Shown here piece by piece: positions 57,301-64,000 of a stretch of 64,000 nt of DNA. The stretch covers positions 1 through 64,000 of the forward strand of contig NZ_JBAHUQ010000028.1 in assembly GCF_036689865.1 (NCBI RefSeq), in the 5' to 3' direction. Both the position numbers and the translations under genes were made by a program. A model generated the notes under the pieces. The model was not told the origin of the DNA. It searched no databases and worked only from the letters and a program-made list of their open reading frames with translations. Source of the stretch: Magnetococcus sp. PR-3 (GTDB taxonomy: Bacteria > Pseudomonadota > Magnetococcia > Magnetococcales > Magnetococcaceae). Each line of letters begins with the position of its first letter. Position 1 is the first letter of the stretch.

Positions 57301-59428
57301 CATCTTTACCGGGCAAGCCCCAATCCAACAACAGATAGTGGAAGGGTTTTTCTCCTCCATTTTCAGTTAAAAGTACCTGCAAGGCTTCATCTGGGGTTTC
57401 GCAGAGTGTCGGCGCCAAAGAGAGCGATGTGAGTAGCGCTTCCAGATGATCCCGAGAGGCTGGATTATCATCCACCACCAAAACCCGCCGGCCCCAAAGG
57501 GTCTCCGGTAACATGGGTCGGTTACGACGATCCTCGGAGTGATGGTCCACCATCACATCAAAACTGAACAGACTACCTTCCCCAGGGAAACTCTCCGCCC
57601 AGACCGCACCATCCATAAGCGTGACCAAACGCTTAACGATAGAGAGCCCCAACCCTGTACCACCAAATTTACGGGTTGTTGAGCTATCGGCCTGTACAAA
57701 GGGGGCAAAAAGATGGGGCAGTTGCTCAGGGTCAATACCAATACCAGTATCCTTGACCGAGCAGTTCAAGCGGACCCGGTGCTCCTGCACAACCTCCGGT
57801 GTAATGGCGACGGTAATGAAGCCATTTTCTGTAAACTTAATGGCATTACGGATTAGGTTGATTAGGATCTGCTCTAGACGCATCGCATCGCCATAAAGCA
57901 CCTGGTTAAAACCAAGAGGGGCCAAAAAGACCAGATCTACATGGCGATCCGCCGCCTGCTTACTAAAGAGGTCAGCCAGCCGTTCCAACATAAAATGGAG
58001 ATCAAACTTGACCGGATCCAGCTCAAGTCGCCCCATATCCATTTTAGAGAAGTCCAGAATATCATTGATAATCCCCATCAATGAGTGACTGGCATTTTTG
58101 GTTTTCTCTAAATAGTCTCGTATTTTAGGCGTTAAATCCCCACGCAGTGCCAAGTCGGTAAAGCCAAGCACAGCATTCATCGGTGTGCGGATTTCATGGC
58201 TCATATTGGCAATGAATGCACTTTTGGCTTTACTGGCAGCTTCCGCCGCGGCCAAAGTCTCTTCTAATGACTTAAGAAGTTGTTTTTTATCTGTAATATC
58301 TTGAATAAATGCGGTGAACCGCATTTGATCACCCTGCTTCATGGCAGAAAGGGCAATCTGTAAATCGATAAGCTCCCCATCAATCCGCTTACCGGTGGTC
58401 TCCATCCGGCGCTGAATCGATTCAACATCTCGCTCACCCGTCACCAATGCCGCCAGCGCTTGAGCATGTTTGGGTTGAAGGTGTTCAGGGATCATGTGTT
58501 CAGAAAGGCACTCACCAATAATGGTACGGGCATCATACCCAAACAGCTTCTCTGCTGCGGGGTTGTAGCTGATGACATGGCCTTTATGATCTGTGGTGAT
58601 GATGGCATCTAAGGCATTATTTAACACCGCCTTATGCCGTACCACCATTTGCTTGAGCTCTCCATAGCGCTCAATACTTTCCGCACTTTGGTAAACCCGG
58701 CTAATTAACTCCTCCGGTTCATAAGGCTTAACCAAAAAGTCATTGGCGCCAGCCTTGATAAACCCAACCGCCAGTTCCGAACGCCCCGCCGAAGAGAGAC
58801 CGATAATGGCCATATCATCCCGGCTGTAACGTGAGCGTAATTTGGTGGTGAGCACCACCCCATCCATATGGGGCATTTCATAATCGGTAATGACCAGATT
58901 AACGGGTCTTTTTTCTAGGGTCGCCCACGCTTCTACCCCATCCTTGGCTTGCAGCACCTCAAAACCGTAGCGCTGTAGAAAAAGACTGAGCACCGAACGG
59001 GCACTACGAGAGTCATCCACCACCATAATGGAGAGGTGTCGGTTACGCTCCACCCGCGCCACACTATGCAAAACAGCATCAATGACGCTTCGGTTATTTT
59101 TAACAAAGTAGTCCAGCACCCCTTTTTTAAAAAACTGGGTGCGCATTTTATCGTGGGTATCACCGGTTAAAACGATGGCAGGCAGGTTATGGTCCAGAAC
59201 CATATCCACCACCTCACCATTGGGGGCATCAGGCAGGTGCAGATCTAGGATAGCCAGCAGATAGCGTTCGGCGTTGGCCTCCAGCCGAGCTTGAGCCTGA
59301 GCAAGCGTCGCAGCCCAGGCAACATTAAAACCCAGACTTTGCTGAATACGACCCTGGAGCAGGGAGGCGAAACTTTTGGAATCCTCAACAAGGAGGATGC
59401 TCACCATTTTATCGTTAGCATCGACCAT
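54374..59428 (-). CDS. Giant hybrid kinase with two kinase cores, six receivers and one Hpt
   Basis: A 1684-residue protein with no membrane helix. In order: receiver 1 (Asp62), receiver 2 (Asp182), PAS (about 262-380), HisKA with His411 in SHEIRTPMNAV, HATPase (about 515-630), receiver 3 (Asp702), receiver 4 (Asp852), Hpt with His994 in IHALRGRAAALGA, receiver 5 (Asp1205), coiled coil, second HisKA with His1322 in [11 protein letters not shown], second HATPase (about 1425-1535), receiver 6 (Asp1609). All six phospho-acceptor Asp, both kinase His and the Hpt His are present, so it looks functional. GAGG lies four bases before ATG. It could hold a whole phosphorelay in one chain. A fusion of two hybrid kinases is the simplest origin. 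Input is cytoplasmic, perhaps through PAS; partners are unknown. Confidence 0.95.
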   Translation of the reverse strand: MVDANDKMVSILLVEDSKSFASLLQGRIQQSLGFNVAWAATLAQAQARLEANAERYLLAILDLHLPDAPNGEVVDMVLDHNLPAIVLTGDTHDKMRTQFFKKGVLDYFVKNNRSVIDAVLHSVARVERNRHLSIMVVDDSRSARSVLSLFLQRYGFEVLQAKDGVEAWATLEKRPVNLVITDYEMPHMDGVVLTTKLRSRYSRDDMAIIGLSSAGRSELAVGFIKAGANDFLVKPYEPEELISRVYQSAESIERYGELKQMVVRHKAVLNNALDAIITTDHKGHVISYNPAAEKLFGYDARTIIGECLSEHMIPEHLQPKHAQALAALVTGERDVESIQRRMETTGKRIDGELIDLQIALSAMKQGDQMRFTAFIQDITDKKQLLKSLEETLAAAEAASKAKSAFIANMSHEIRTPMNAVLGFTDLALRGDLTPKIRDYLEKTKNASHSLMGIINDILDFSKMDMGRLELDPVKFDLHFMLERLADLFSKQAADRHVDLVFLAPLGFNQVLYGDAMRLEQILINLIRNAIKFTENGFITVAITPEVVQEHRVRLNCSVKDTGIGIDPEQLPHLFAPFVQADSSTTRKFGGTGLGLSIVKRLVTLMDGAVWAESFPGEGSLFSFDVMVDHHSEDRRNRPMLPETLWGRRVLVVDDNPASRDHLEALLTSLSLAPTLCETPDEALQVLLTENGGEKPFHYLLLDWGLPGKDGVVSAIEIRAALDAALPGLSYPHIVLLSAFGMEEIKTQAERAGVDVCVDKPVARERLISALCGDWQEQDQHRDRRQVQQLAAESEVGRHVGSAHVLLVEDNPINQQVALELLERVGLVVDLAENGQKALDRMARFDYDLVLMDLHMPVMDGMQAIKSIRDKEKGKPLPVVALSTGTTDEDLVDLESMGFQESLDKPIRPERLYGVLKRWITLPSMAQQYEVISRGDEVPMMRGVDPEVGLNRLAGNHDLFVVLLGRFYQRYWESLPLFTDLCSKGEWNPLSREIHALRGRAAALGAQELAKEAVALELAAADGHEAVMEAAFHSFSKRLEQLLEGIRGHQTGESPAVVQSMVSGELPILETDLTVAGPLLDKLAGRLKFHSIEVDALLDAFGEILKDTPAATAYWTVRKHVERYNFQEAFQGVLQISKALQYEIAEEHLTCAHSVKERLLIVDDQPDNVDVLKEILTDYERLVALSGPEALMLAQCQHQPDMILLDIMMPEMNGYEVCRRLKATEATQEIPVIFVSAKKEVVDEAEGFQLGAVDYITKPYHSEVVRRRVHSQLELKRHRDRLEKQVRMRTSELELATREAELRKDEAEAGNRAKSEFLAIMSHEIRTPLNAILGTHELLDETSLSEEQLGLMEISRNAGELLLNLVNETLDLSKIEAGKLDLEYATFDLPKLVREICEIKRVAANQKGIELVEEIELAVPRFVMGDPDRLRQILVNLLSNAIKFTSAGRVTLHITRGAADRTFFKVSDTGVGISSEKMEKIFHPFTQADTTTTRKFGGTGLGLTICKHLSEAMGGDIGVESQEGVGAVFTVNLPFPRAESSLDILNEESGFVPPPQQRPLSILVADDAEDNRKLVSAFLAKSDHRLELCHDGAQAVDKFKTGHYDMVLMDLLMPVLDGYGAMRKIREWEKQNNRLRTPIIALTALSVRRDLDKAMECGSDFYLTKPFRKQQLLDAITSVHTMLDG

Positions 59429-59524
59429 CTGGCCTCAAATACAAGCAAAAGTTACAAAAAGGGTATATGCCAGTGTAGTCGCTTTAAGGGGTTGATCTCA
59501 ATTAAATTACTTTGCTAAATACGC

Positions 59525-60517
59525 TTATTTGGGCTGCCGTCCTGGAATAATGTTCAATTCATCCAAAGCCTGATCATCACGGGCGGCATAGCACCAAAAG
59601 CCCTCTTTATGGCAAAGACGCTGATAATCTTGAATACGTTGCAGATTTTTAGGATCATCACGCTCGCCATTATCCACATAATCAACCGACAAGACCTTAT
59701 TACCTGGCGTTGCCGCAATGCGCCGCAAACGTTTGAGCCGCTGTTTTAACCATCCTTGGTCCTGCTGTTTCTCCGTTTTGACGTACCAAACACTTTCCAC
59801 CCCAATACCGTTGATTGTGGCCAAATAATCCCCACCCCAATCATGATCGACAATGGATTCACCATTTTGGGGAATGATGAGAAAATCCCGCCCACCCATT
59901 TCACGGGCTGTTTTGGCCATGCGCATGACCAGAGCAATCATGCGTTGTGCGGCATCCACCGTACGCCGAGGATCTCCAGAACGAACCTGCTCATGCCCTT
60001 TGGGTAAACCATGGCGGGTTGGGTCAGGCCAATACTCAAACGCATCGATAATATCCAGATAAACCCCACGAAAACCTTGTTGCACAATACGTCTAAGCTC
60101 CGGCTTTAAAACATCTTGCCACCACTCCTCTTCCCAATAACGTACTTTAAAGTTACCGGGCCAGTCGGGGTTGGTCTTCCCCAACCAACTCGGGGCTAGA
60201 TCGGTTGGTTCATGAGTTTGAGCATCCACCCAGGCATCGTTCCAATAACTCCGATAGTTCTCCGCTTCGCCAATGGAGAAATAAGCAACGGGGAGTTTGC
60301 CTGCATTGGTGATCAAATCGATTTCTTTTTGGGTATAACGGCTCCCCTCATCACCATGGCGTGTTGGATCCATGACCACCAAAGGAAAGCGGGTTTTTAC
60401 AATGGCTTTTGGATCGGCATCCTGAAGTTGATAAAGCCAATCTCTATCCGCAGCATCCACATGACCGACCATACCCATACCCAACACCAGAAAAAACATC
60501 CATTTTGAGCCAAACAT
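59525..60517 (-). CDS. Secreted GH114/TM1410-like glycoside hydrolase
   Basis: A 330-residue protein with a Sec signal peptide (Lys, hydrophobic core, likely cut after HVDA near residue 22). The TIM-barrel family signatures PVAYFSIGEAENYRSYW, GFRGVYLDIIDAFEYW and LSVDYVDNG place it with the TM1410/endo-alpha-1,4-polygalactosaminidase (GH114) group. Those enzymes cleave galactosaminogalactan- or Pel-type polymers. Exported into the periplasm or outside, it could trim a polysaccharide made by the loci of this window; that link is inference. Carboxylates in GEAENY and LDIIDAFE are good catalytic candidates. Confidence 0.85.
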   Translation of the reverse strand: MFGSKWMFFLVLGMGMVGHVDAADRDWLYQLQDADPKAIVKTRFPLVVMDPTRHGDEGSRYTQKEIDLITNAGKLPVAYFSIGEAENYRSYWNDAWVDAQTHEPTDLAPSWLGKTNPDWPGNFKVRYWEEEWWQDVLKPELRRIVQQGFRGVYLDIIDAFEYWPDPTRHGLPKGHEQVRSGDPRRTVDAAQRMIALVMRMAKTAREMGGRDFLIIPQNGESIVDHDWGGDYLATINGIGVESVWYVKTEKQQDQGWLKQRLKRLRRIAATPGNKVLSVDYVDNGERDDPKNLQRIQDYQRLCHKEGFWCYAARDDQALDELNIIPGRQPK

Positions 60518-60716
60518 GCCAAACCTCCAAACCCCATATAATTTTGGCCATTTTACCCACTAGACAAGAATCGGAGAAGAAAAACCTGCCTCTTAACACA
60601 CAACTGCCACAATTCTGTTCGTTCTCTCTATCCAACCCACACCTTTGGAACATCTTGGGCTCTGTATAACGATCCTGTACATTAAAGATATCTCTTCTAC
60701 CAATGGAGCTATTTGG

Positions 60717-61457
60717 ATGAGCCTTTTACATGTGGAGCAGTTAACCAAAGGTTTTTCCATGGGGCAGAACCACATTGAGGTCCTCAGGGGCATTAACCTT
60801 GACGTTCAAGCAGGAGAGACGGTTGCGATCATGGGCCCCAGTGGCAGTGGCAAAACCACTCTGCTCAACTGTGTTGCTGGAATTGAACGGATGGATAAAG
60901 GGCAGATCATTCTACAGGGAGAGGTCGCTCAACATCATCAGGAACAAGCCAGCGCACAGCTACGTCGTCACACCATGGGTATCATCTTCCAGTTTTTTAA
61001 TCTGGTTCCCATGCTAACGGTACGGGAGAATATTGCTCTGCCCTTATTCATTGATGGGCAAGATCCTACTCAGCACCAAGTGTGGATCAACACCCTGCTA
61101 TCCATGGTGGGCATGCATGACCGGGCAAACCACCTACCCGCCCAACTTTCAGGGGGGGAGATGCAGTTGGTCTCCATTGCCCGCGCCCTGGTTATGCGCC
61201 CCCCTCTTTTGTTGGCCGATGAACCCACAGGTAATGTCAACCCAGCCACGGGTAAGCGCATACTTCACACACTAAAAGAGGTGGTAGAAGAGCAAAACTG
61301 CGCCCTTATTCTTGTGACCCACAGTGCCGAGCATGCCGCATGGGCACACCGTGTCTGTTTTTTGCATGATGGGCACATTCATCATCAACTAACGCCTCAG
61401 ACAGAGCAGGATTTTCTTACCCTTATTTATAATCAACTGGCACAACTGGGTATTTAA
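60717..61457 (+). CDS. LolD/MacB-type ABC transporter ATP-binding protein
   Basis: I start at ATG 60717 (246 residues) because GGAG precedes it; upstream in-frame codons do not look coding. Walker A is GPSGSGKTT. The signature [15 protein letters not shown] differs from the common LSGGEQQRVAIARAL. Walker B is LLLADEPTG and the D-loop reads NVNPATG where NLD is usual. The family pairs with FtsX-type permeases to move lipoproteins, lipids or small peptides (LolCDE, MacB). It is 12 bp upstream of the permease gene. The signature changes may lower or alter ATPase activity. Confidence 0.92.
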   Translation: MSLLHVEQLTKGFSMGQNHIEVLRGINLDVQAGETVAIMGPSGSGKTTLLNCVAGIERMDKGQIILQGEVAQHHQEQASAQLRRHTMGIIFQFFNLVPMLTVRENIALPLFIDGQDPTQHQVWINTLLSMVGMHDRANHLPAQLSGGEMQLVSIARALVMRPPLLLADEPTGNVNPATGKRILHTLKEVVEEQNCALILVTHSAEHAAWAHRVCFLHDGHIHHQLTPQTEQDFLTLIYNQLAQLGI

Positions 61458-61469
61458 GGGGAGGCAACG

Positions 61470-63536
61470 ATGTCTTGGACACTCTATCTCCTTTTAATAC
61501 GCCGGACACTCCAAACACACCCACTCCATTTCATCATTGCCCTGCTGGGCGTGGCCAGCTGTATGATGGTGGCCGGGGTCATTTTAACCCTGGACCACGT
61601 TAGCCTTAACCAGCCCCAAGCCGTACAGCACCAGGAGCAGACCACGCGGCAAAAGCTGGTTGCCCATGAACGGGGGCGGATCCCCCTACCCCATATTCAG
61701 TGGATACAACCGACCACCAGCAAGCCCTCAACATCCCTGGATCAGGCGCAGGAACAACGAGAAGATCAAGCCTTTCGTATTTTGATCCGTGCTGCCTCTC
61801 AAGTCACATTCTTAATCGGCAGTTTCATTATTTTCCATACACTAACGGGTCATTTAAGCGGTCAATTAAAGGCCTTTGCCTTGTTGCGCTTATTGGGCAG
61901 TTTTCGTCGCCAAATTGTTCATATTCTATTGGCTCAGGCCCTACTGCTCGGAGCCTTGGGTACTTTGCTTGGGGTGCTCTTGGTGGCGCCGGTCACCAAA
62001 GTGTTAATCTCCAAAGGTCTCTCTACGTTGGGGCACCCCATCCTGTGGACCGGGCAGATGCCATGGCTAGAGCTAACCCTTATGGCTGGTTTATGCCTCA
62101 TGATCACCACAATCGGTGTTATTCCCTCATTATGGACCGTGTGGAAGATGCCTATGAGCCAGGCTACCCAAGCCCACCCAGCCACCCCAACTTGGACGGT
62201 TGAAGATCCCAAGGCCTACCTGTGGCTGCTTCCCCTACTGTTTGCCGCAAGCTATCTGCTGATGCACCCTTTTTTAACCAGCTGGGTCTCGGTGGCTTTA
62301 CTGCTGCTGGCCGATGTTACCGCGCTGTTTATCTTTGTGGTGCTATTGATCTGGTTTGTACGCCCCCTCCTTAATGGAGGTATTGCAGCGATAACCAGCC
62401 TTCTAAGATACCTACACCCCATGGAGGCCTTCTTAACGGGGCGCGCCATGATTTATCGGCGGGATACCCTGCTCTTTTCTTTTAACGCCCTCACCGTGGT
62501 TTTTGCCTTAACCATTGCGCTGCATGTGGTTACCCACAGCATGAAACATCGTATTGTTCAGGATTTTTATCAATGGAGCACCCCCTACACCATGCTGGAG
62601 CGCAACCCTTTTGTGCCCATGGACCCAAAATGGGTTACCCAACAGCTTAACAAACAGGCACTCCACCTCATTCCACTCTCCAACAAGGGATTGGTGGGGG
62701 GTCTCCCTTTTCGCTTGGTGGATCAGCAAGCGCTCAATGCCTTTCGTTTGGCCAGGGGTAAAACAGAGCTGCCGCCAGGTGTAGCCATAATTAGCCACGA
62801 AATGGCCCACCAAAAAGGCTGGACTGTTGGACAGAGCATCGAACTTATGACACCTAAGGGTAGGTGGAAAATCCCCATTGCCGAGATAAACAACGATCTT
62901 GGCCTGTTGCTGGAACCCACGCCACTTAGTCAACTTAAACAACGTATTTTGGTCACCTCAGGTACGGCACTCTTCAAAACCGAACTGGGCTCTTCATTAG
63001 GACGTTATGCCTTACTGCACCACAGCCGTATGAATACCAACGCCCAAAGTTTACGGCATCTGCTTACCCCCATTTACAAAAGCAAAGCCCACCAAGGCTA
63101 TGTTGCCTACAACCGAGCACGGGAAATTAACCGGGATTTTGTCATTGTTGATCTTATTTTGGCGGTCACAATCGTACTGGTCTGTATGGGTATGACCCAC
63201 ACTCAGCTGATCCAGCTGCAACAGAGGGGTGGTGAGTTTGCTATTTTCAACAGCTTGGGCATGAGCCCCAACCAACGCCGACGCCTTCTACAATATGAAG
63301 GGGTAACGTTAGGTATACTTGTCACGCTTACGGCCATGCTCATGGGCCATGTGGCAGGGTGGATGGGCATTGAGATCGTGCAACAACTGACGGACCAACC
63401 CCACAGCTACCACTTTTCACGACGGGATAACTTGATTTTAGGGGCCTTTATTCTGCTCAGCAGCTGGCTTGTGGCCTACCTTCCCGCTCGAGCGGCTCAT
63501 AAACAGAGCTTTCACGGCTTACCACAAATGGACTAG
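61470..63536 (+). CDS. FtsX-domain ABC transporter permease
   Basis: A 688-residue membrane protein with a first helix near 21-42, then two groups of FtsX helices (about 105-205 and 545-680), and central helices near 245-300 and 330-360. Two extracytoplasmic regions lie between (short 43-105; long about 370-540). FtsX signatures include FALLRLLGSFRRQIVHILLAQALLLGALG and FAIFNSLGMSPNQRRRLLQYEGVTLG. The duplicated layout resembles the YbbP/ABC-type lysophospholipase or lipoprotein exporters. It forms the transporter with the ATPase upstream. The substrate is unknown. Its stop overlaps the stop of the converging neighbour by 4 bp. Confidence 0.92.
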   Translation: MSWTLYLLLIRRTLQTHPLHFIIALLGVASCMMVAGVILTLDHVSLNQPQAVQHQEQTTRQKLVAHERGRIPLPHIQWIQPTTSKPSTSLDQAQEQREDQAFRILIRAASQVTFLIGSFIIFHTLTGHLSGQLKAFALLRLLGSFRRQIVHILLAQALLLGALGTLLGVLLVAPVTKVLISKGLSTLGHPILWTGQMPWLELTLMAGLCLMITTIGVIPSLWTVWKMPMSQATQAHPATPTWTVEDPKAYLWLLPLLFAASYLLMHPFLTSWVSVALLLLADVTALFIFVVLLIWFVRPLLNGGIAAITSLLRYLHPMEAFLTGRAMIYRRDTLLFSFNALTVVFALTIALHVVTHSMKHRIVQDFYQWSTPYTMLERNPFVPMDPKWVTQQLNKQALHLIPLSNKGLVGGLPFRLVDQQALNAFRLARGKTELPPGVAIISHEMAHQKGWTVGQSIELMTPKGRWKIPIAEINNDLGLLLEPTPLSQLKQRILVTSGTALFKTELGSSLGRYALLHHSRMNTNAQSLRHLLTPIYKSKAHQGYVAYNRAREINRDFVIVDLILAVTIVLVCMGMTHTQLIQLQQRGGEFAIFNSLGMSPNQRRRLLQYEGVTLGILVTLTAMLMGHVAGWMGIEIVQQLTDQPHSYHFSRRDNLILGAFILLSSWLVAYLPARAAHKQSFHGLPQMD

Positions 63537-64000
63537 GGGGCCCAATCCTTAAGCGCATATTTTTTAAGAATTTGCTCTAACTTACCTTGCTGGCGCAACA
63601 GGTGAATACCTGCATCAAGCTCCTTTGCCAACTGTTTGCCACGCTCACCCTTTGGTGAAAAACCTATAAATAGAGGAACCGCATCATCGGCATGCCCAGC
63701 CAACTGCAACTGTCCTTCCCAACGGTTCTTTTTCAACATATAGCGCAGTACAGCATCATCATCCAGCGTAACATCCAGACGCTTGGCCAGGATCAACCGC
63801 AACCCCTGTTTTAAGGGATCGGTACCGAAGAGCTTTTTAACCCCCTCTGGGGTCTTGGCAAAATATTCATCCAGAGCATCCCCATAGGCAAACCCTGGCG
63901 TTATCCCAACAACCAACCCCTTCAGATCTTCCAAATTCCGGTAGGTCCAGTTGTGATTACGCCGGGCCACAAAGGAGACACTACTCATACCAATCGGGCT
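63533..64000 (-). CDS. Solute-binding protein, N-terminus beyond window (partial)
   Basis: The reading frame stays open to the window edge, so the visible 155 codons are the C-terminal part. The sequence LEDLKGLVVGITPGFAYGDALDEYF, followed by LDVTLDDDAVLRYML and GKLEQILKKYAL, fits the second lobe of family 3 periplasmic amino-acid-type binding proteins (SBP_bac_3). Such proteins feed ABC importers or serve as sensors. The signal peptide and first lobe are not visible. It converges on the FtsX permease gene with a 4-bp overlap and is unlikely to belong to that transporter. Confidence 0.85.
   Translation of the reverse strand, partial: SPIGMSSVSFVARRNHNWTYRNLEDLKGLVVGITPGFAYGDALDEYFAKTPEGVKKLFGTDPLKQGLRLILAKRLDVTLDDDAVLRYMLKKNRWEGQLQLAGHADDAVPLFIGFSPKGERGKQLAKELDAGIHLLRQQGKLEQILKKYALKDWAP

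Noticed and set aside
61700-62203. 167-codon frame within the permease gene
   Set aside because: Same strand as the permease but shifted, without domain features. The permease frame has clear membrane helices here.

Overview
The window is ordinary, densely coded proteobacterial chromosome. I saw no rRNA, tRNA, CRISPR array, insertion sequence or prophage. The mix of XrtA-type polysaccharide genes, a hemerythrin-tipped chemoreceptor, very large hybrid kinases, YajC/SecDF and an Lpp-like lipoprotein fits a motile, microaerophilic Gram-negative marine-type bacterium. A magnetotactic coccus (Magnetococcales) or a relative is my best guess, at low confidence, because no taxonomic marker is present.

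Region 1 (1-19,800) is housekeeping mixed with signalling. On the minus strand lie a rhodanese, a single-domain response regulator, secF-secD-yajC, tgt, queA and comEC. The order queA, tgt, yajC, secD, secF known from other bacteria is kept on one strand, but it is opened up by a heme-c-motif hybrid kinase, an HDOD protein, a metallo-beta-lactamase-fold hydrolase, a CZB/hemerythrin chemoreceptor and a TetR/AhpD-like pair.

Region 2 (19,800-23,100) holds acs (acetyl-CoA synthetase) and an alanine-rich Lpp-like lipoprotein. Each is closed by a clear rho-independent terminator.

Region 3 (23,177-41,934, all minus strand) is a long exopolysaccharide locus of the exosortase-A (XrtA)-associated type. 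It encodes two late glycosyltransferases, an O-antigen-ligase-like protein, an initiating sugar transferase, a chain-length protein, a tyrosine kinase with a striking GGY-repeat tail, a UDP-GlcNAc 2-epimerase, a DUF3473 deacetylase, a FemAB-like protein, two more glycosyltransferases and an amidotransferase. No exosortase or outer-membrane export gene is in the window. Embedded at its 3' end is a compact, translationally coupled cassette: an exported Cys-containing protein of unknown function, a PqqD-like protein, an HPr-kinase-like protein and a PF14907-type nucleotidyltransferase. This HPr-rel-A-like cassette, with the exported protein as a possible substrate, is the best candidate for an undescribed system here.

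Region 4 (42,198-52,829) is a second, plus-strand glycan-related operon (zinc-ribbon methyltransferase, alpha/alpha-barrel protein, AEC transporter, beta-propeller-like protein, second asparagine-synthase-type amidotransferase). Facing it on the minus strand are two family-2 glycosyltransferases and a TPR/O-GlcNAc-transferase-like protein.

Region 5 (53,000-64,000) has a rubredoxin-reductase-like flavoprotein, a 1,684-residue hybrid kinase with two complete kinase cores and six receivers, a secreted GH114/TM1410-like protein, an ABC transporter ATPase/FtsX-type permease pair, and the C-terminal part of a solute-binding protein cut by the window edge.
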